This document shows, one piece after another, positions 45,715 to 54,616 of a stretch of DNA of 64,000 nucleotides. The notes beneath the pieces are model-generated. The model saw only the letters and a program-made list of their open reading frames with translations, did no database searches and had not been told where the DNA came from. The stretch covers positions 1 to 64,000 of the forward strand of contig NZ_FCOX02000034.1 in the NCBI RefSeq assembly GCF_900044055.2, given 5' to 3'. A program made the translations under genes and the position numbers. Every line of letters begins with the position of its first letter. Positions within the stretch are counted from its first letter, which is position 1. This stretch comes from Caballeronia calidae. Its GTDB lineage: Bacteria > Pseudomonadota > Gammaproteobacteria > Burkholderiales > Burkholderiaceae.

Positions 45715-46184
45715 GGTCTCGCTCTCTCAAGGTGCGGGCGCCGGGGACGTCGCATGACGCACGGCCTTCCGCCGGTCGAATGAAATCGGGGCAGGCGCCG
45801 GGCATGCGAAACGCCCGGCGCCGCGCGAAAAGATTCGTCATCTCCGCGCGCATGACAAGCTTATGACGCGAGCTTCCGATCGAGCAATCCCGATCAAGCA
45901 GGGAGCCAATGGAAGGGCGCCGGATTGTCAAATTCTCCAGCGATGCGAGTAGCGCGCTGTCATCTCGGCAGAGAATTGCCGATAGGCATACAGTATTGGC
46001 GTTGCGCGTCGCCGTCGAAACAACGGCGACATCGGCAAGTCATCCGCAACCTGTGCGAAGCACGACGCCAACGTTCGATGCCGCACATAAAACACCATCA
46101 GGCATGTCTCATCGGCTGCGCTTGTCCTTCGGGATCAAGTGCCGATCCTGTTCACACGATTCGAAATCAAGAGGGAAGCAAACC
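45715..46184. other. 470-base gene-free region with an orphan GC hairpin
   Basis: No supported gene. At 45794-45822 GGCGCCGGGC and GCCCGGCGCC form a perfect 10-bp stem around ATGCGAAAC, but no gene ends into it: both flanking genes point away. The right part carries the promoter of the alcohol dehydrogenase gene, whose ribosome binding site GAGGGA is near 46171. Confidence 0.55.
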
Positions 46185-47243
46185 ATGCTTAAAGCGTATT
46201 CCTATGCCGCATCCGCAGCCGATAAACCGCTCGGCCCGCTGGAAATTCAGCGCCGCGATGTCGGTCCGAACGATGTGCGTATCGACATTCTGTTCTGCGG
46301 CGTGTGTCATTCCGACCTGCACATGGCGAGGAACGAATGGGGCGGCACGAACTATCCTGTCGTGCCGGGGCATGAGATCGTCGGGCGCGTCGTCGAGGTC
46401 GGGTCCGATGTGACGAAGTTCAAGGCCGGCGAACTCGCGGGCGTCGGTTGCATGGTCGATTCGTGCCGCGTCTGCGATGCCTGCAAGGAAGGACTCGAAC
46501 AGTTCTGCGACGGCCCCGACAGTTTCATTCAAACGTACAACTCGCCCGATAAAAAGTCGGGCGGCTTCACGGCCGGCGGCTATTCGACGAGCATCGTCGT
46601 CGACGAGGCGTTCACGCTGCGCATCCCCGAGAATCTCGAACTCGCGGCGGTCGCACCGTTGTTGTGCGCGGGCATCACGACCTACTCGCCGCTGCGTCAC
46701 TGGAACGTGCAGAAGGGGCACAAGGTCGGCATCGTGGGCCTCGGCGGGCTCGGGCACATGGGCGTGAAACTCGCCGCCGCGATGGGCGCGCATGTCGTGC
46801 TCTTCACCACCTCGCCCGGCAAGATCGACGACGCGAAACGTCTGGGCGCGCATGAAGTCGTGATCTCGAAGGACCCGGATCAGATGGCCGCGCACGCGAA
46901 CAGTTTCGATTTCATTCTGAACACGGTGGCCGCATCGCACGATCTCGATCAGTTCATGGCGCTGCTCAAGCGTGACGGCACGATGACACTCGTCGGCGCG
47001 CCGGAGCATCCGCATCCGTCGCCTTCGGTGATGAACATGATTTTCAAGCGCCGCTCGCTCGCGGGATCGCTCATCGGCGGGATTGCGGAGACGCAGGAGA
47101 TGCTCGATTTCTGCGGCAAGCATGGGATCACGTCCGACATCGAGATGATCCGCATGGACGAGATCAACAAGGCCTACGAGCGTATGTTGAAGAGCGATGT
47201 GAAGTATCGCTTCGTGATCGATATGGCGACGATGGAACGTTGA
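46185..47243 (+). CDS. Zinc-dependent NAD(P)-linked alcohol dehydrogenase (YahK/CAD type)
   Basis: 352 residues, medium-chain dehydrogenase. Catalytic zinc ligands C41 and H63 (FCGVCHSD, PGHEIVG) and the structural zinc lobe C94, C97, C100 and C108. The Rossmann loop is GLGGLGHMGVKLA. Sequence style is that of the cinnamyl-alcohol/YahK group of broad-range NADPH aldehyde reductases. The start at 46185 follows a GAGGGA site. A hairpin terminator follows; the gene stands alone, so its physiological substrate is open. Confidence 0.92.
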   Translation: MLKAYSYAASAADKPLGPLEIQRRDVGPNDVRIDILFCGVCHSDLHMARNEWGGTNYPVVPGHEIVGRVVEVGSDVTKFKAGELAGVGCMVDSCRVCDACKEGLEQFCDGPDSFIQTYNSPDKKSGGFTAGGYSTSIVVDEAFTLRIPENLELAAVAPLLCAGITTYSPLRHWNVQKGHKVGIVGLGGLGHMGVKLAAAMGAHVVLFTTSPGKIDDAKRLGAHEVVISKDPDQMAAHANSFDFILNTVAASHDLDQFMALLKRDGTMTLVGAPEHPHPSPSVMNMIFKRRSLAGSLIGGIAETQEMLDFCGKHGITSDIEMIRMDEINKAYERMLKSDVKYRFVIDMATMER

Positions 47244-47268
47244 TCTGAGCTTCGATTTAAGAAAAGAA

Positions 47269-47290
47269 AACCGCCGCGGATGCGGCGGTT
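47269..47290 (+). terminator. Terminator hairpin after the alcohol dehydrogenase gene
   Basis: AACCGCCGC-GGAT-GCGGCGGTT is a perfect 9-bp stem with a tetraloop, 26 bases after the stop, followed by GATTC with no long T-run. The A-rich stretch before it would give T-rich RNA in the other direction, so it may also serve the convergent gene ending at 47342. Confidence 0.7.
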
Positions 47291-47341
47291 GATTCGTCTA
47301 TCGGGCGCGACGCCCTTAGCCGCGACGCATCGCGGCGCCCC

Positions 47342-47614
47342 TTACTTCACCGACGCGGTATTCATCGCCCGCGCGGATTCGGCAGGCAGCACCGACTTCA
47401 GCACATTCGCCGGCACCTGCTGCGCCTCCTCCCTGGACACCGCTCCAACGAACTTCCATCCGGACGGCATCTTCACGAACGTGAAGCCGGTTGGCTGATC
47501 GACGAACACGGAATACGGCGCGGGTGAACCCGCCTGCGCGCTGGTTTGCGCAACCGTGACGAGCGGACTGGCCAGCAACAACGCGGCCGCAAGCGCGGAT
47601 AAAGTCGATTTCAT
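47342..47614 (-). CDS. Small secreted hypothetical protein
   Basis: 90 residues with a clear signal peptide (MKSTLSALAAALLLASPLVT, cleaved near VAQ). The mature part of about 68 residues contains PTGFTFVKMPSGWKFVGAVS. No domain recognised. The gene is divergent from the TetR regulator, with palindromic sites between them, so it is a candidate target of that regulator. Confidence 0.7.
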   Translation of the reverse strand: MKSTLSALAAALLLASPLVTVAQTSAQAGSPAPYSVFVDQPTGFTFVKMPSGWKFVGAVSREEAQQVPANVLKSVLPAESARAMNTASVK

Positions 47615-47647
47615 GACGATACTCCTGATAAGGTTCCGTTATTTATA

Positions 47648-47659
47648 TAACGATCGTTA
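47648..47659. promoter_or_regulatory. Perfect palindrome, candidate TetR operator
   Basis: TAACGATCGTTA is a perfect 12-bp palindrome, 34 bases upstream of the secreted-protein start. A second, less symmetric copy TTACGATCGAC lies at 47704-47714, so the core ACGATCG occurs twice in the 154-base divergent gap. A TetR protein controlling both directions is the simplest reading. Confidence 0.65.
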
Positions 47660-47768
47660 CAGATATTTAAGCATCGGCACAGGACAAGGTCCAGATATTT
47701 TGTTACGATCGACACATAATTCAGAATTGCGATGCGCGCATCAATCGTGGCGCGAGAAGGAGCGAGAC

Positions 47769-48401
47769 ATGTCGTCGGAAGTGCGGGAGACGCAGCACAG
47801 GGCGCGCGGCCGGCCGCGCCAGTTCGATCGCGAAGCCGCGTTGCGAAGCGCGATGGAAGTGTTCTGGGCCAAAGGCTTCGATACCTGCTCCATGTCCGAT
47901 CTCGTCGATGCAATGGGCATCAATTCGCCGAGCCTTTACGCCGCGTTCGGCAGCAAGGCAGACCTGTATCGGGAGGCGGTCAACCTCTACGCGGATGCGG
48001 AAGGCGGCGCTGCGCTCAGGCAGTTGCAGGCGCACGAATCCGTGCGCGACGGCTTGCGCGCGATGTTCCGCGCGAGCGTCGAGCTGTATACCGGCACATC
48101 TATTCCGCGCGGCTGCATGATCTTTCTGGGCGCGATGTCCGTCGGCGCCGAGCACGCACAACTGCGCGCCGAGATGAAGAAGCTCAGGCGCAAGGCCGCG
48201 TCGATCGTCGCGGCACGGCTGTCGGCAGGCGTCGAAAGCGGTGAACTCGACGCGCGCACCGACACGCAGGCGCTCGCCGCGCTGTGCATGACGCTCTTCG
48301 CGGGCTTGTCGATCCAGGCGCAGGACGGCGTGCGCAAGGCGGCGCTCTTCGCGGCAATCGATCAGTTCATCGCGACACTGCCGCTGCGCGCGAGGCGCTG
48401 A
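47769..48401 (+). CDS. TetR family transcriptional regulator
   Basis: 210 residues. N-terminal helix-turn-helix (about 15-65: RGRPRQFDREAALRSAMEVF, SMSDLVDAMGINSPSLYAAF) and a C-terminal ligand domain of the TetR_C type. A C-terminal segment RGCMIFLGAMSVGAEHAQLR is seen in regulators of redox/electrophile responses. The start at 47769 has an AAGGAG site. It is divergent from the small secreted-protein gene with the palindromes between. Confidence 0.9.
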   Translation: MSSEVRETQHRARGRPRQFDREAALRSAMEVFWAKGFDTCSMSDLVDAMGINSPSLYAAFGSKADLYREAVNLYADAEGGAALRQLQAHESVRDGLRAMFRASVELYTGTSIPRGCMIFLGAMSVGAEHAQLRAEMKKLRRKAASIVAARLSAGVESGELDARTDTQALAALCMTLFAGLSIQAQDGVRKAALFAAIDQFIATLPLRARR

Positions 48402-48583
48402 AACCGCGCATCGCGGTGGCTTGAATCGGTTGCATGCGTCGTTCTGCAAAACGATCGCGGTCCGCGCGAACGAGGATGAAACAAACTGTCCTTGTGCTTG
48501 CTTGCGGGCCAGGCGGCGAGACAGAATTCTCCGGCTGGAACGCCTGTTCGCGGCACGCGACACGCGCATCACGGAGCATCGAC

Positions 48584-49930
48584 ATGTCAACCCACGTCAT
48601 CAGCTTTTTCGCGGGCAACGGCGCGCACGCGTCGTTCGAGAATCATCGCCGCTATTGCGCGCGTCGTTCCTATGCGCACGAATATGTCGATACGAGCAGC
48701 ATCGGCTGGCAACATCTGCGCATGCAGCGCAAATACCAGATGCTCCTGCGTACGCTGCGCGCGTGCGCCGAGGGCGATCTCGTCTTGCTTCTGACGCAGG
48801 ATTGCCTGCTGTTGCGCGACGTCTCATGCGAGACCTTGATCGCGAATTCGGGCCGCGACTGGATCGTCATAACGTCCGGCGACGGCGACGCCGGTTATGT
48901 GATGGCGGCGTTTCAACTCTGGCGCAACACGGCCGCCGCTCGCGAGCAGGTGGAGCGCATCTGTCAGGGCGCGAAGTTCGGCGGCGCGCTCGCGAGCGAG
49001 TCCGAGTTGCTGCGCGCGCTCGAACCGCTGCCTTTCAACGTGTCGATCGGCGGAATCGTGCCGGTCATTCCGGCTGCGCTGCATGTGCATCCGGTTTGGG
49101 CCGAATGGTCCGCATTCGCGATCGCGCTGGAGGACATTCCCGACGCGCCGAAAAATCACCCGGTCTTCGCGGATTTGCGCGATCTGCTCGCGGAGCACAT
49201 CAACGATTGCCACGCGAAAGGGCTACCGTACCTCATGCTGCCGCCGCACGACGACAGCGTCGCCGCCGCGAGTTACGAGGCGCTGAATCGTCATGCGCCC
49301 ATCGCGCTCGCGATGCTCTACACGCCGAATATCCGCGAATACGGCGCGATTGCCGAGCGCAACCTGCGCCGTTACTGCGAGCGTCACGGCTATGCGCTTC
49401 ATCTTTATCGCGACGTACCGGCGGAAGCGGGGACGGGCGCGAGCGGCAACTGGCTCAAGCCGTGGGTGCTGCGCCGTCATCTGGCGGATCACGCGTGGCT
49501 TTTCTGGATCGACGCCGACGTGCTCATCACGAATCAGGACACGCCGCTCGAACCGCTGCTGACGAACCGCGACCGCGTGATCGCCATGGACGTGAGCTGG
49601 CAGTTCAACTCAGGCATCATGGGCTTTCGCAATACGCCGCAGAACCTCGCCGTGCTGACGGAAATCGCGCAGAGCATCGGTGCGATCGCGGACAAGTCGT
49701 CGACCTATGCGAGCGGCGGCGATCAGGACGTGTTCATCAGGATTCTGCAGCAGCACGGCATGGCAGAGGATCGCGACCTGCTCGACTGCACGACGCTCAA
49801 CACGCCATATCAGCTTCAGAGCGGCGATAGCTTCATGGTGCATTACATGCATATGTGGCCGTCGCTACGCGCGCTCGCGATGCATCATGGCGATCTCGTG
49901 AGCCAGATCCGCGGCGCACGCCGATCATGA
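48584..49930 (+). CDS. Glycosyltransferase-like protein with two tandem GT-A-type halves
   Basis: 448 residues from the start at 48584 (GGAG site); the upstream frame is not protein-like. The C-terminal half (about 240-445) resembles GT34 galactosyl/mannosyltransferases: NWLKPWVLRRHL, the metal DxD motif D310-A-D312 in FWIDADVLI, WQFNSGIMGF and a later QDVF. The N-terminal half (1-150) repeats the same order: ENHRRYCARRSY, KYQMLLRTLRACAEGDLVLL, then TQD (71-73) in place of DxD. It therefore looks like an internal duplication with a degenerate first domain. Acceptor unknown; no polysaccharide genes are nearby. Confidence 0.72.
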   Translation: MSTHVISFFAGNGAHASFENHRRYCARRSYAHEYVDTSSIGWQHLRMQRKYQMLLRTLRACAEGDLVLLLTQDCLLLRDVSCETLIANSGRDWIVITSGDGDAGYVMAAFQLWRNTAAAREQVERICQGAKFGGALASESELLRALEPLPFNVSIGGIVPVIPAALHVHPVWAEWSAFAIALEDIPDAPKNHPVFADLRDLLAEHINDCHAKGLPYLMLPPHDDSVAAASYEALNRHAPIALAMLYTPNIREYGAIAERNLRRYCERHGYALHLYRDVPAEAGTGASGNWLKPWVLRRHLADHAWLFWIDADVLITNQDTPLEPLLTNRDRVIAMDVSWQFNSGIMGFRNTPQNLAVLTEIAQSIGAIADKSSTYASGGDQDVFIRILQQHGMAEDRDLLDCTTLNTPYQLQSGDSFMVHYMHMWPSLRALAMHHGDLVSQIRGARRS

Positions 49931-50049
49931 GCGCGCAACGCGCTTGCGTTCTTGACTTTCTGATCGATTACGCGCAAGCATGAGTGATCGCGCGGTGCTG
50001 TCGCGCGGCTATCGTCTTTGTACGTAGTCCCTACATACACATCACTCCG

Positions 50050-51138
50050 ATGGTGACGCGTCCGCCCACACCACGGCAGCAGATCCGCCTGTGCACCGGG
50101 AGCGATGGCGTGCGCATCGCGTTCGCGACGTGCGGTTCGGGGCCACCGCTCATCAAGGCGGCGAACTGGCTCAGTCATCTGGAGCTGGATTTCACGAGTC
50201 CGGTCTGGAACCATCTGATGCTCGAGCTGAGCAGCCAGCACACGCTGATTCGCTACGATCAGCGCGGCTGCGGCCTCTCGGATCGCGAGGTCGCCGAGAT
50301 ATCTTTCGCCGCCTGGCTGCGCGATCTGGAATCCGTCGTCGATGCGAGCGGGTTCGAGCGCTTTCCGATGCTCGGGATATCGCAGGGCGCGTCGATCGCC
50401 ATCGCGTATGCGGTCGCGCATCCGGAGCGCGTCACGCATCTCGTGCTGCACGGCGGCTACGCACGCGGCCGGCTCAAGCGCTCGTGCGATCCCGCGCTGC
50501 ACGAAGAAGCCGAAATGCTCGTGAAGCTCGCGGAACTCGGCTGGGGCAAGCAGAATCCGGCGTTCCGCCAGTTTTTCACGACGCAGTTCATTCCAGGCGG
50601 CACGCCGGAGCAGCATCACTGGTTCAACGAGCTCGAACGTCTCACGACCACGCCGCGCAACGCCGCGCGCATCATGCGCGTATTCAACGAGATCGACGTG
50701 GTCGACCTGCTGCCGCGCGTGCAATGTCCGACACTCGTGATGCACGCGAGCGGCGATGCGCGCGTGCCGTTCGACGAAAGCCGCCTGCTCGCCGGCCAGA
50801 TTCCCGGCGCGCGCTTCGTGCCGCTCGAAAGCGAGAATCACCTCGTGCTCGAATCCGAGCCGGCGTGGGCGCGCTGGCGCGATGAAGTGCGCGCGTTCGT
50901 GCCGTCATCGGCGCAGGTGACCGATGGCGCGTTCTCCGCGTTGACGCCGCGCGAACGCGACATCGTCGAACTGCTCGCGGGCGGCCGCGACAACGCGCAA
51001 ATCGCCGCGCGTCTCGCGTTGAGCGAGAAGACCGTGCGCAACCACATCACCAGCATCTTCGCGAAGCTGGAAGTCGAGAACCGCGCGCAGGCCATCGTGC
51101 TCGCGCGGCGCGCGGGCTTCGACGCGCCCGCCGTCTGA
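50050..51138 (+). CDS. Alpha/beta-hydrolase fused to a LuxR-type DNA-binding domain
   Basis: 362 residues. An N-terminal alpha/beta-hydrolase (about 12-285) has nucleophile S111 in GISQGASIA, an acid in HASGDARVPFD and histidine in SENHLVLESE. A C-terminal GerE/LuxR helix-turn-helix follows (about 298-355: LTPRERDIVELLAGGRDNAQ through LSEKTVRNHITSIFAKLEVE). The fusion suggests a one-component regulator in which the hydrolase fold binds or cleaves the signal. The catalytic triad looks intact. Target genes are unknown; the AurF-like gene downstream is a candidate. Confidence 0.88.
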   Translation: MVTRPPTPRQQIRLCTGSDGVRIAFATCGSGPPLIKAANWLSHLELDFTSPVWNHLMLELSSQHTLIRYDQRGCGLSDREVAEISFAAWLRDLESVVDASGFERFPMLGISQGASIAIAYAVAHPERVTHLVLHGGYARGRLKRSCDPALHEEAEMLVKLAELGWGKQNPAFRQFFTTQFIPGGTPEQHHWFNELERLTTTPRNAARIMRVFNEIDVVDLLPRVQCPTLVMHASGDARVPFDESRLLAGQIPGARFVPLESENHLVLESEPAWARWRDEVRAFVPSSAQVTDGAFSALTPRERDIVELLAGGRDNAQIAARLALSEKTVRNHITSIFAKLEVENRAQAIVLARRAGFDAPAV

Positions 51139-51386
51139 AGCGTTTCGTTCATGCGCTTCGGGACAAAAGTCCCCCTTTCTATCCGCCAAAAGCCAGCTTT
51201 CAAGCCCGCAACCGGGACATGCGCCTCATGCGAACGGGCGTGCTTGTCCCGAGAATGCATCGCAGAACGGTGACGCGATGCATGACCTCGATGTATGACC
51301 TTTACGCCGACCTGTTCGACGAAGCGCTGCTTCTCAGGCGCACATTCATCGCAGTCATCGACGCAGAGTCATCCCGGAGTTCGCAC

Positions 51387-52367
51387 ATGAAAGCCGTTCA
51401 GCACGAGTCCACCCAATCGAGCCAGCAACAACGCTACGCGAAGTGCATCGAAGTGTCCCGCCGCATCCGCTGGGATATCGATCGCGACGTATTGCGCGGC
51501 CGTCACTTCGATCCCGCGCACAAGTTCATGCCCGACGGGCTGTCCGAAGTGAACCGCCTGCCGTTTCTGGACGCGCGCGAACGCCGCCTGATGTCGCAGG
51601 TTCAGGGCCGCACCTACGCGAACATGTTCGGCATGATCGAGCGATTCATCGGCGCGAAGATGCTCGAAGTCGGCCGCGATCACGCGCTCGGCGATCAGAG
51701 CGCGCTGGAAGCGATCGTTCGTTTCACCGACGAGGAACTGAAGCATCAGGAGTTGTTCCGCCGCGTCGAGAAGCTCGCGGCCGAAGCGCTTCCGGCAGGC
51801 TATCGGTTCGTCCCGCAAGCCGACGAAGTCGCCGCGTTCGTGCTCGGCAAATCCACCTGGTCGATTCTCGCGCTGACCTGTTGCATCGAAATCGTCACGC
51901 AGGTGCATTACCGGCAGAGCATGGAAAGCGACAGCAGCCTGTCGCCGCTCTTCAAGGACATTTTCCTCTTCCACTGGAAGGAAGAGTCGCAGCACGCGAT
52001 CATCGACGAACTGGAGTGGCTGCGCGAGGACGCACGCATCGACGACGCTGCGCGCGACGTCGCGGTCGGCGATCTGATCGATCTGGTCGCGGCCATCGAC
52101 GGCATGATGCAGGCGCAAGCCGCCGCCGACGCGCATTACTTCATTACGCTGCTCGACCGCGCGCTGTCCGACGAAGAAGAGGCGCGCGTGCATGCGTTGC
52201 TTGTCGATGCATATCGCTGGCAGTACATCATCTCGGGCGTCGACGAGCCGCGCTTCGGCGAAATCCTGATGAGCGTGATCGACGAGCGCCAGGGCGAACG
52301 GCTCGGCGCCGCGCTCGCGCCGATGAGACGCCGCGCGCTCGCAAGCGAGTTCGACGCGCTTGCGTGA
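51387..52367 (+). CDS. AurF-like diiron oxygenase / ferritin-like protein
   Basis: 326 residues from the start at 51387 (GGAG site); the frame opens at 51219. Helical protein with candidate diiron ligands in AurF order and similar spacing: E85 (MIERFIG), E117-x2-H120 (EELKH), E168 (CCIEIV) and H196-x3-E200-x2-H203 (FHWKEESQH). AurF oxidises an aromatic amine to a nitro group; the substrate here is unknown. No biosynthetic genes surround it. A terminator follows. The 248-base gap before it separates it from the hydrolase-LuxR gene. Confidence 0.65.
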   Translation: MKAVQHESTQSSQQQRYAKCIEVSRRIRWDIDRDVLRGRHFDPAHKFMPDGLSEVNRLPFLDARERRLMSQVQGRTYANMFGMIERFIGAKMLEVGRDHALGDQSALEAIVRFTDEELKHQELFRRVEKLAAEALPAGYRFVPQADEVAAFVLGKSTWSILALTCCIEIVTQVHYRQSMESDSSLSPLFKDIFLFHWKEESQHAIIDELEWLREDARIDDAARDVAVGDLIDLVAAIDGMMQAQAAADAHYFITLLDRALSDEEEARVHALLVDAYRWQYIISGVDEPRFGEILMSVIDERQGERLGAALAPMRRRALASEFDALA

Positions 52368-52389
52368 CGCGACCGGTGTAAAGCGCAGC

Positions 52390-52415
52390 AAGGCCGGGTC
52401 ATGGCACCCGGCCTT
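52390..52415 (+). terminator. Rho-independent terminator
   Basis: AAGGCCGGGT pairs with ACCCGGCCTT around CATGGC, followed by CTTCATTTTT. It lies 23 bases after the AurF-like gene. Confidence 0.9.
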
Positions 52416-52591
52416 CTTCATTTTTAAGAAAGTAAAATGTAAGGAAAATCGCTTTGCTGCTCTGCAAAACGCTGAATTGCCATGAAAATCTAGTCGATAC
52501 CGGCGTACTGAACGCCATTTTTTTCGTGCAACATATGCGTCATACGTAGTCGCCGTTCGCTGTCCCAAACTGATAAATAGATTGGACCATC

Positions 52592-53350
52592 ATGCTCGCC
52601 GAACCGTTGCCGCACGCGCACGATATCGAAAAATTCGCCGAAGACCACGAGCGCTTTGCGCGTCACACGCCGTCTGAAATTTCCATCTGTCTGCGCAATC
52701 TCGTGCAGCGCCGCGACATGCTCACCGTGACGAGCGCGCAAGGGCAGATCGTCACGCAATTGCTCGAAGTCGATGTGCGCGAGGCGCGCATCGTGTTCGA
52801 CTGGGGCGGCGACGCATCGGACAATCGCGCGCTGCTCGACGCGCGGCAGTTGTATTTCAAGGGCGCGCCGGACGGCGTGCGCGTCGAATTCACGACGGCC
52901 TCCGCGCACGCCGTGACGCACGAAGGGCGGCCCGCGTTCGAAGTGCCGTTTCCCGAGAAGCTGTATCAGTTCCAGCGCCGCGAATATTTTCGTGTGCCCG
53001 CGCCGATTCTCGATCCGTTCTACGCGAAAGGCGCATTCGCCGACGGCGAGTCGTTCCGCTGCGAAGTGCACGACCTGTCGCTCGGCGGCATCGCGCTGCG
53101 CACGGAGTTGCCGCGTCTCGCGGAAACGGAGATCGGCACCGTGTTCAGCGATGTCGTGCTGCATCTCGGTCCGGGCGCGGCCTTGCCCGTCGATCTCGAA
53201 CTCGTGTCGCCGCGCACCGTGACGACGCCGCGCGGCGACGTGCGCCATGTCGTCGGCTTTCGCTTCGTGCGGCTTTCGGGCGCGGCGGAGACCGTGCTGC
53301 AGCGGCTCATCACGCGCATGGAAGCGAAGCGCCGCAGCCTGTCCGCGTAA
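52592..53350 (+). CDS. ycgR: Flagellar brake protein YcgR (PilZ, c-di-GMP effector)
   Basis: 252 residues: N-terminal YcgR domain (about 15-120) and C-terminal PilZ domain (about 125-245). c-di-GMP binding motifs are R130-x3-R134 in QRREYFRVP and D161-L-S163-L-G165-G166 in HDLSLGGIAL. It slows flagellar rotation when c-di-GMP is high. No flagellar genes are in the window. The preceding gap contains the terminator and an AT-rich stretch with a likely promoter. Confidence 0.92.
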   Translation: MLAEPLPHAHDIEKFAEDHERFARHTPSEISICLRNLVQRRDMLTVTSAQGQIVTQLLEVDVREARIVFDWGGDASDNRALLDARQLYFKGAPDGVRVEFTTASAHAVTHEGRPAFEVPFPEKLYQFQRREYFRVPAPILDPFYAKGAFADGESFRCEVHDLSLGGIALRTELPRLAETEIGTVFSDVVLHLGPGAALPVDLELVSPRTVTTPRGDVRHVVGFRFVRLSGAAETVLQRLITRMEAKRRSLSA

Positions 53351-53411
53351 GCAGCATGGAAGCGGGCACGCGTGGAGTAGAATGCGTGCCTCTTTCCTCT
53401 GATGACGACGC

Positions 53412-53753
53412 ATGTTGCGCAAGGCCTGGCGCGGAGAAGAACGCTTCTGGAAAGTCTGGTGGCTGTTGGGCGTGCCGATTCACCTCGCATGGTGGTTCGT
53501 CTACCTCGACCTCTGGGCGAGCGGCATCGCGCCCGAAACATTCCTGCTGATGACCGTCTGGTTCTGGCCGGGCATGCTGGGCCTGTTCGCCGCCTGCTCG
53601 GCGCTGTATCTCCTCTGGTGCATGCTCGCCTGGCGCTGCTCAGGCAATGTGAAACACCGCGTATGGACGGTCCTCGCGCGCGTGCTGATCGGCGTCGGGC
53701 TCGGCTCCTTTCTCACGGAATGCGCGTTGATTCTCACGGCGCCCTTCGCCTGA
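53412..53753 (+). CDS. Small inner-membrane protein, hypothetical
   Basis: 113 residues with three likely membrane helices (about 17-36, 43-70 and 84-110) and a basic N-terminus. Tryptophan-rich (WWLLGVPIHLAWWFVYLDLW). Family not recognised. It lies 61 bases after ycgR and may share its transcript. Confidence 0.65.
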   Translation: MLRKAWRGEERFWKVWWLLGVPIHLAWWFVYLDLWASGIAPETFLLMTVWFWPGMLGLFAACSALYLLWCMLAWRCSGNVKHRVWTVLARVLIGVGLGSFLTECALILTAPFA

Positions 53754-53884
53754 TTCGTCGCGGCTGATACGGGCCGACACGCACCGCGCGTCGATTCCCG
53801 CGCACGCCGTCCGGCTTCGCGTGCACAATGTCCGGGCTTGCTCAAGCGTGCAACGCGGCCAACGACGAACGGACAACGACGCGC

Positions 53885-54550
53885 ATGCTCAACGAATTCG
53901 CCAAGACGGTTCTCGTGATCGTCGCCGCATTGTTCCCGATCATCAATCCGCCCGCGGTGGCGCTCGTCGTGCTGAGCGTGCTGCCGCACATGAGCGATGC
54001 CGAGCGCAACGAGCTCGCGCGGCGTATCTGCATCAACAGTTTCGCGATCCTGCTGGCGTCGCTGTCGATCGGCGCGTACGTGCTGTCGTTCTTCGGCATC
54101 TCGATTCCGGTGCTGCGCGTGGCGGGCGGCCTCGTCGTCGCGATGGCGGGCTGGACGCTGCTCCAGGCGCCCGATGACGACGACGCCCCCGAATCCGCGC
54201 CCAGGCCGCGCAGCGGCGCATCGCTGCGGGCGAAGGCGTTTTATCCTCTGACGCTGCCGATCACCGTCGGGCCGGGAGCGATCGCGGTCGCCATCGCGCT
54301 CGGCACCGGCTCGCCGCGTCACGGACTTCAGCCGGTGCATCTCGCGGGCGTGGGCATCGGGCTCGTGCTCGTGTGCGCGAGCATCTATCTGTGCGTGCGC
54401 TTCGCCGGCCATCTCGAACGGCTGCTCGGCACCACCGGCACGCAGGTCGCGATGCGTCTCTTCGCGTTCGTCATCTTCTGCATCGGCGTGGAGATCCTGT
54501 GGCTCGGGCTTTCCGAGCTGATCGCGTCGGTTCATCTCGACATCAAATAG
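53885..54550 (+). CDS. MarC family integral membrane protein
   Basis: 221 residues, six membrane helices. MarC/YchE signatures are ALFPIINPPAVALVVLSVLP at the N-terminus, VLRVAGGLVVAMAGWTLLQA, FYPLTLPITVGPGAIAVAIA in the middle and LFAFVIFCIGVEILWLGL at the end. The biochemical role of MarC proteins is not established. The start at 53885 was preferred over 53828 because the first helix then begins directly. Confidence 0.85.
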   Translation: MLNEFAKTVLVIVAALFPIINPPAVALVVLSVLPHMSDAERNELARRICINSFAILLASLSIGAYVLSFFGISIPVLRVAGGLVVAMAGWTLLQAPDDDDAPESAPRPRSGASLRAKAFYPLTLPITVGPGAIAVAIALGTGSPRHGLQPVHLAGVGIGLVLVCASIYLCVRFAGHLERLLGTTGTQVAMRLFAFVIFCIGVEILWLGLSELIASVHLDIK

Positions 54551-54588
54551 GCGCGTTTCCCCGGAAAAACCCCAAGCGACGCTGCCCG

Positions 54589-54604
54589 ATGGCAGCGCTA
54601 CCAT
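54589..54604. promoter_or_regulatory. LacI-type operator 1 of the pentonate operon
   Basis: ATGGCAGCGCTACCAT, a near-perfect 6-4-6 palindrome (one mismatched pair). It is followed 28 bases on (centre to centre) by a second copy. The form resembles GntR/LacI-family operators. Confidence 0.7.
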
Positions 54605-54616
54605 TTTTCGCTTCGA

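Noticed and set aside
45223-45783. 186-codon plus-strand frame overlapping the small minus-strand gene at 45436-45714
   Set aside because: Arginine/alanine-rich with no ribosome binding site or domain; the opposite strand gives a more protein-like product. Confidence in either is moderate.
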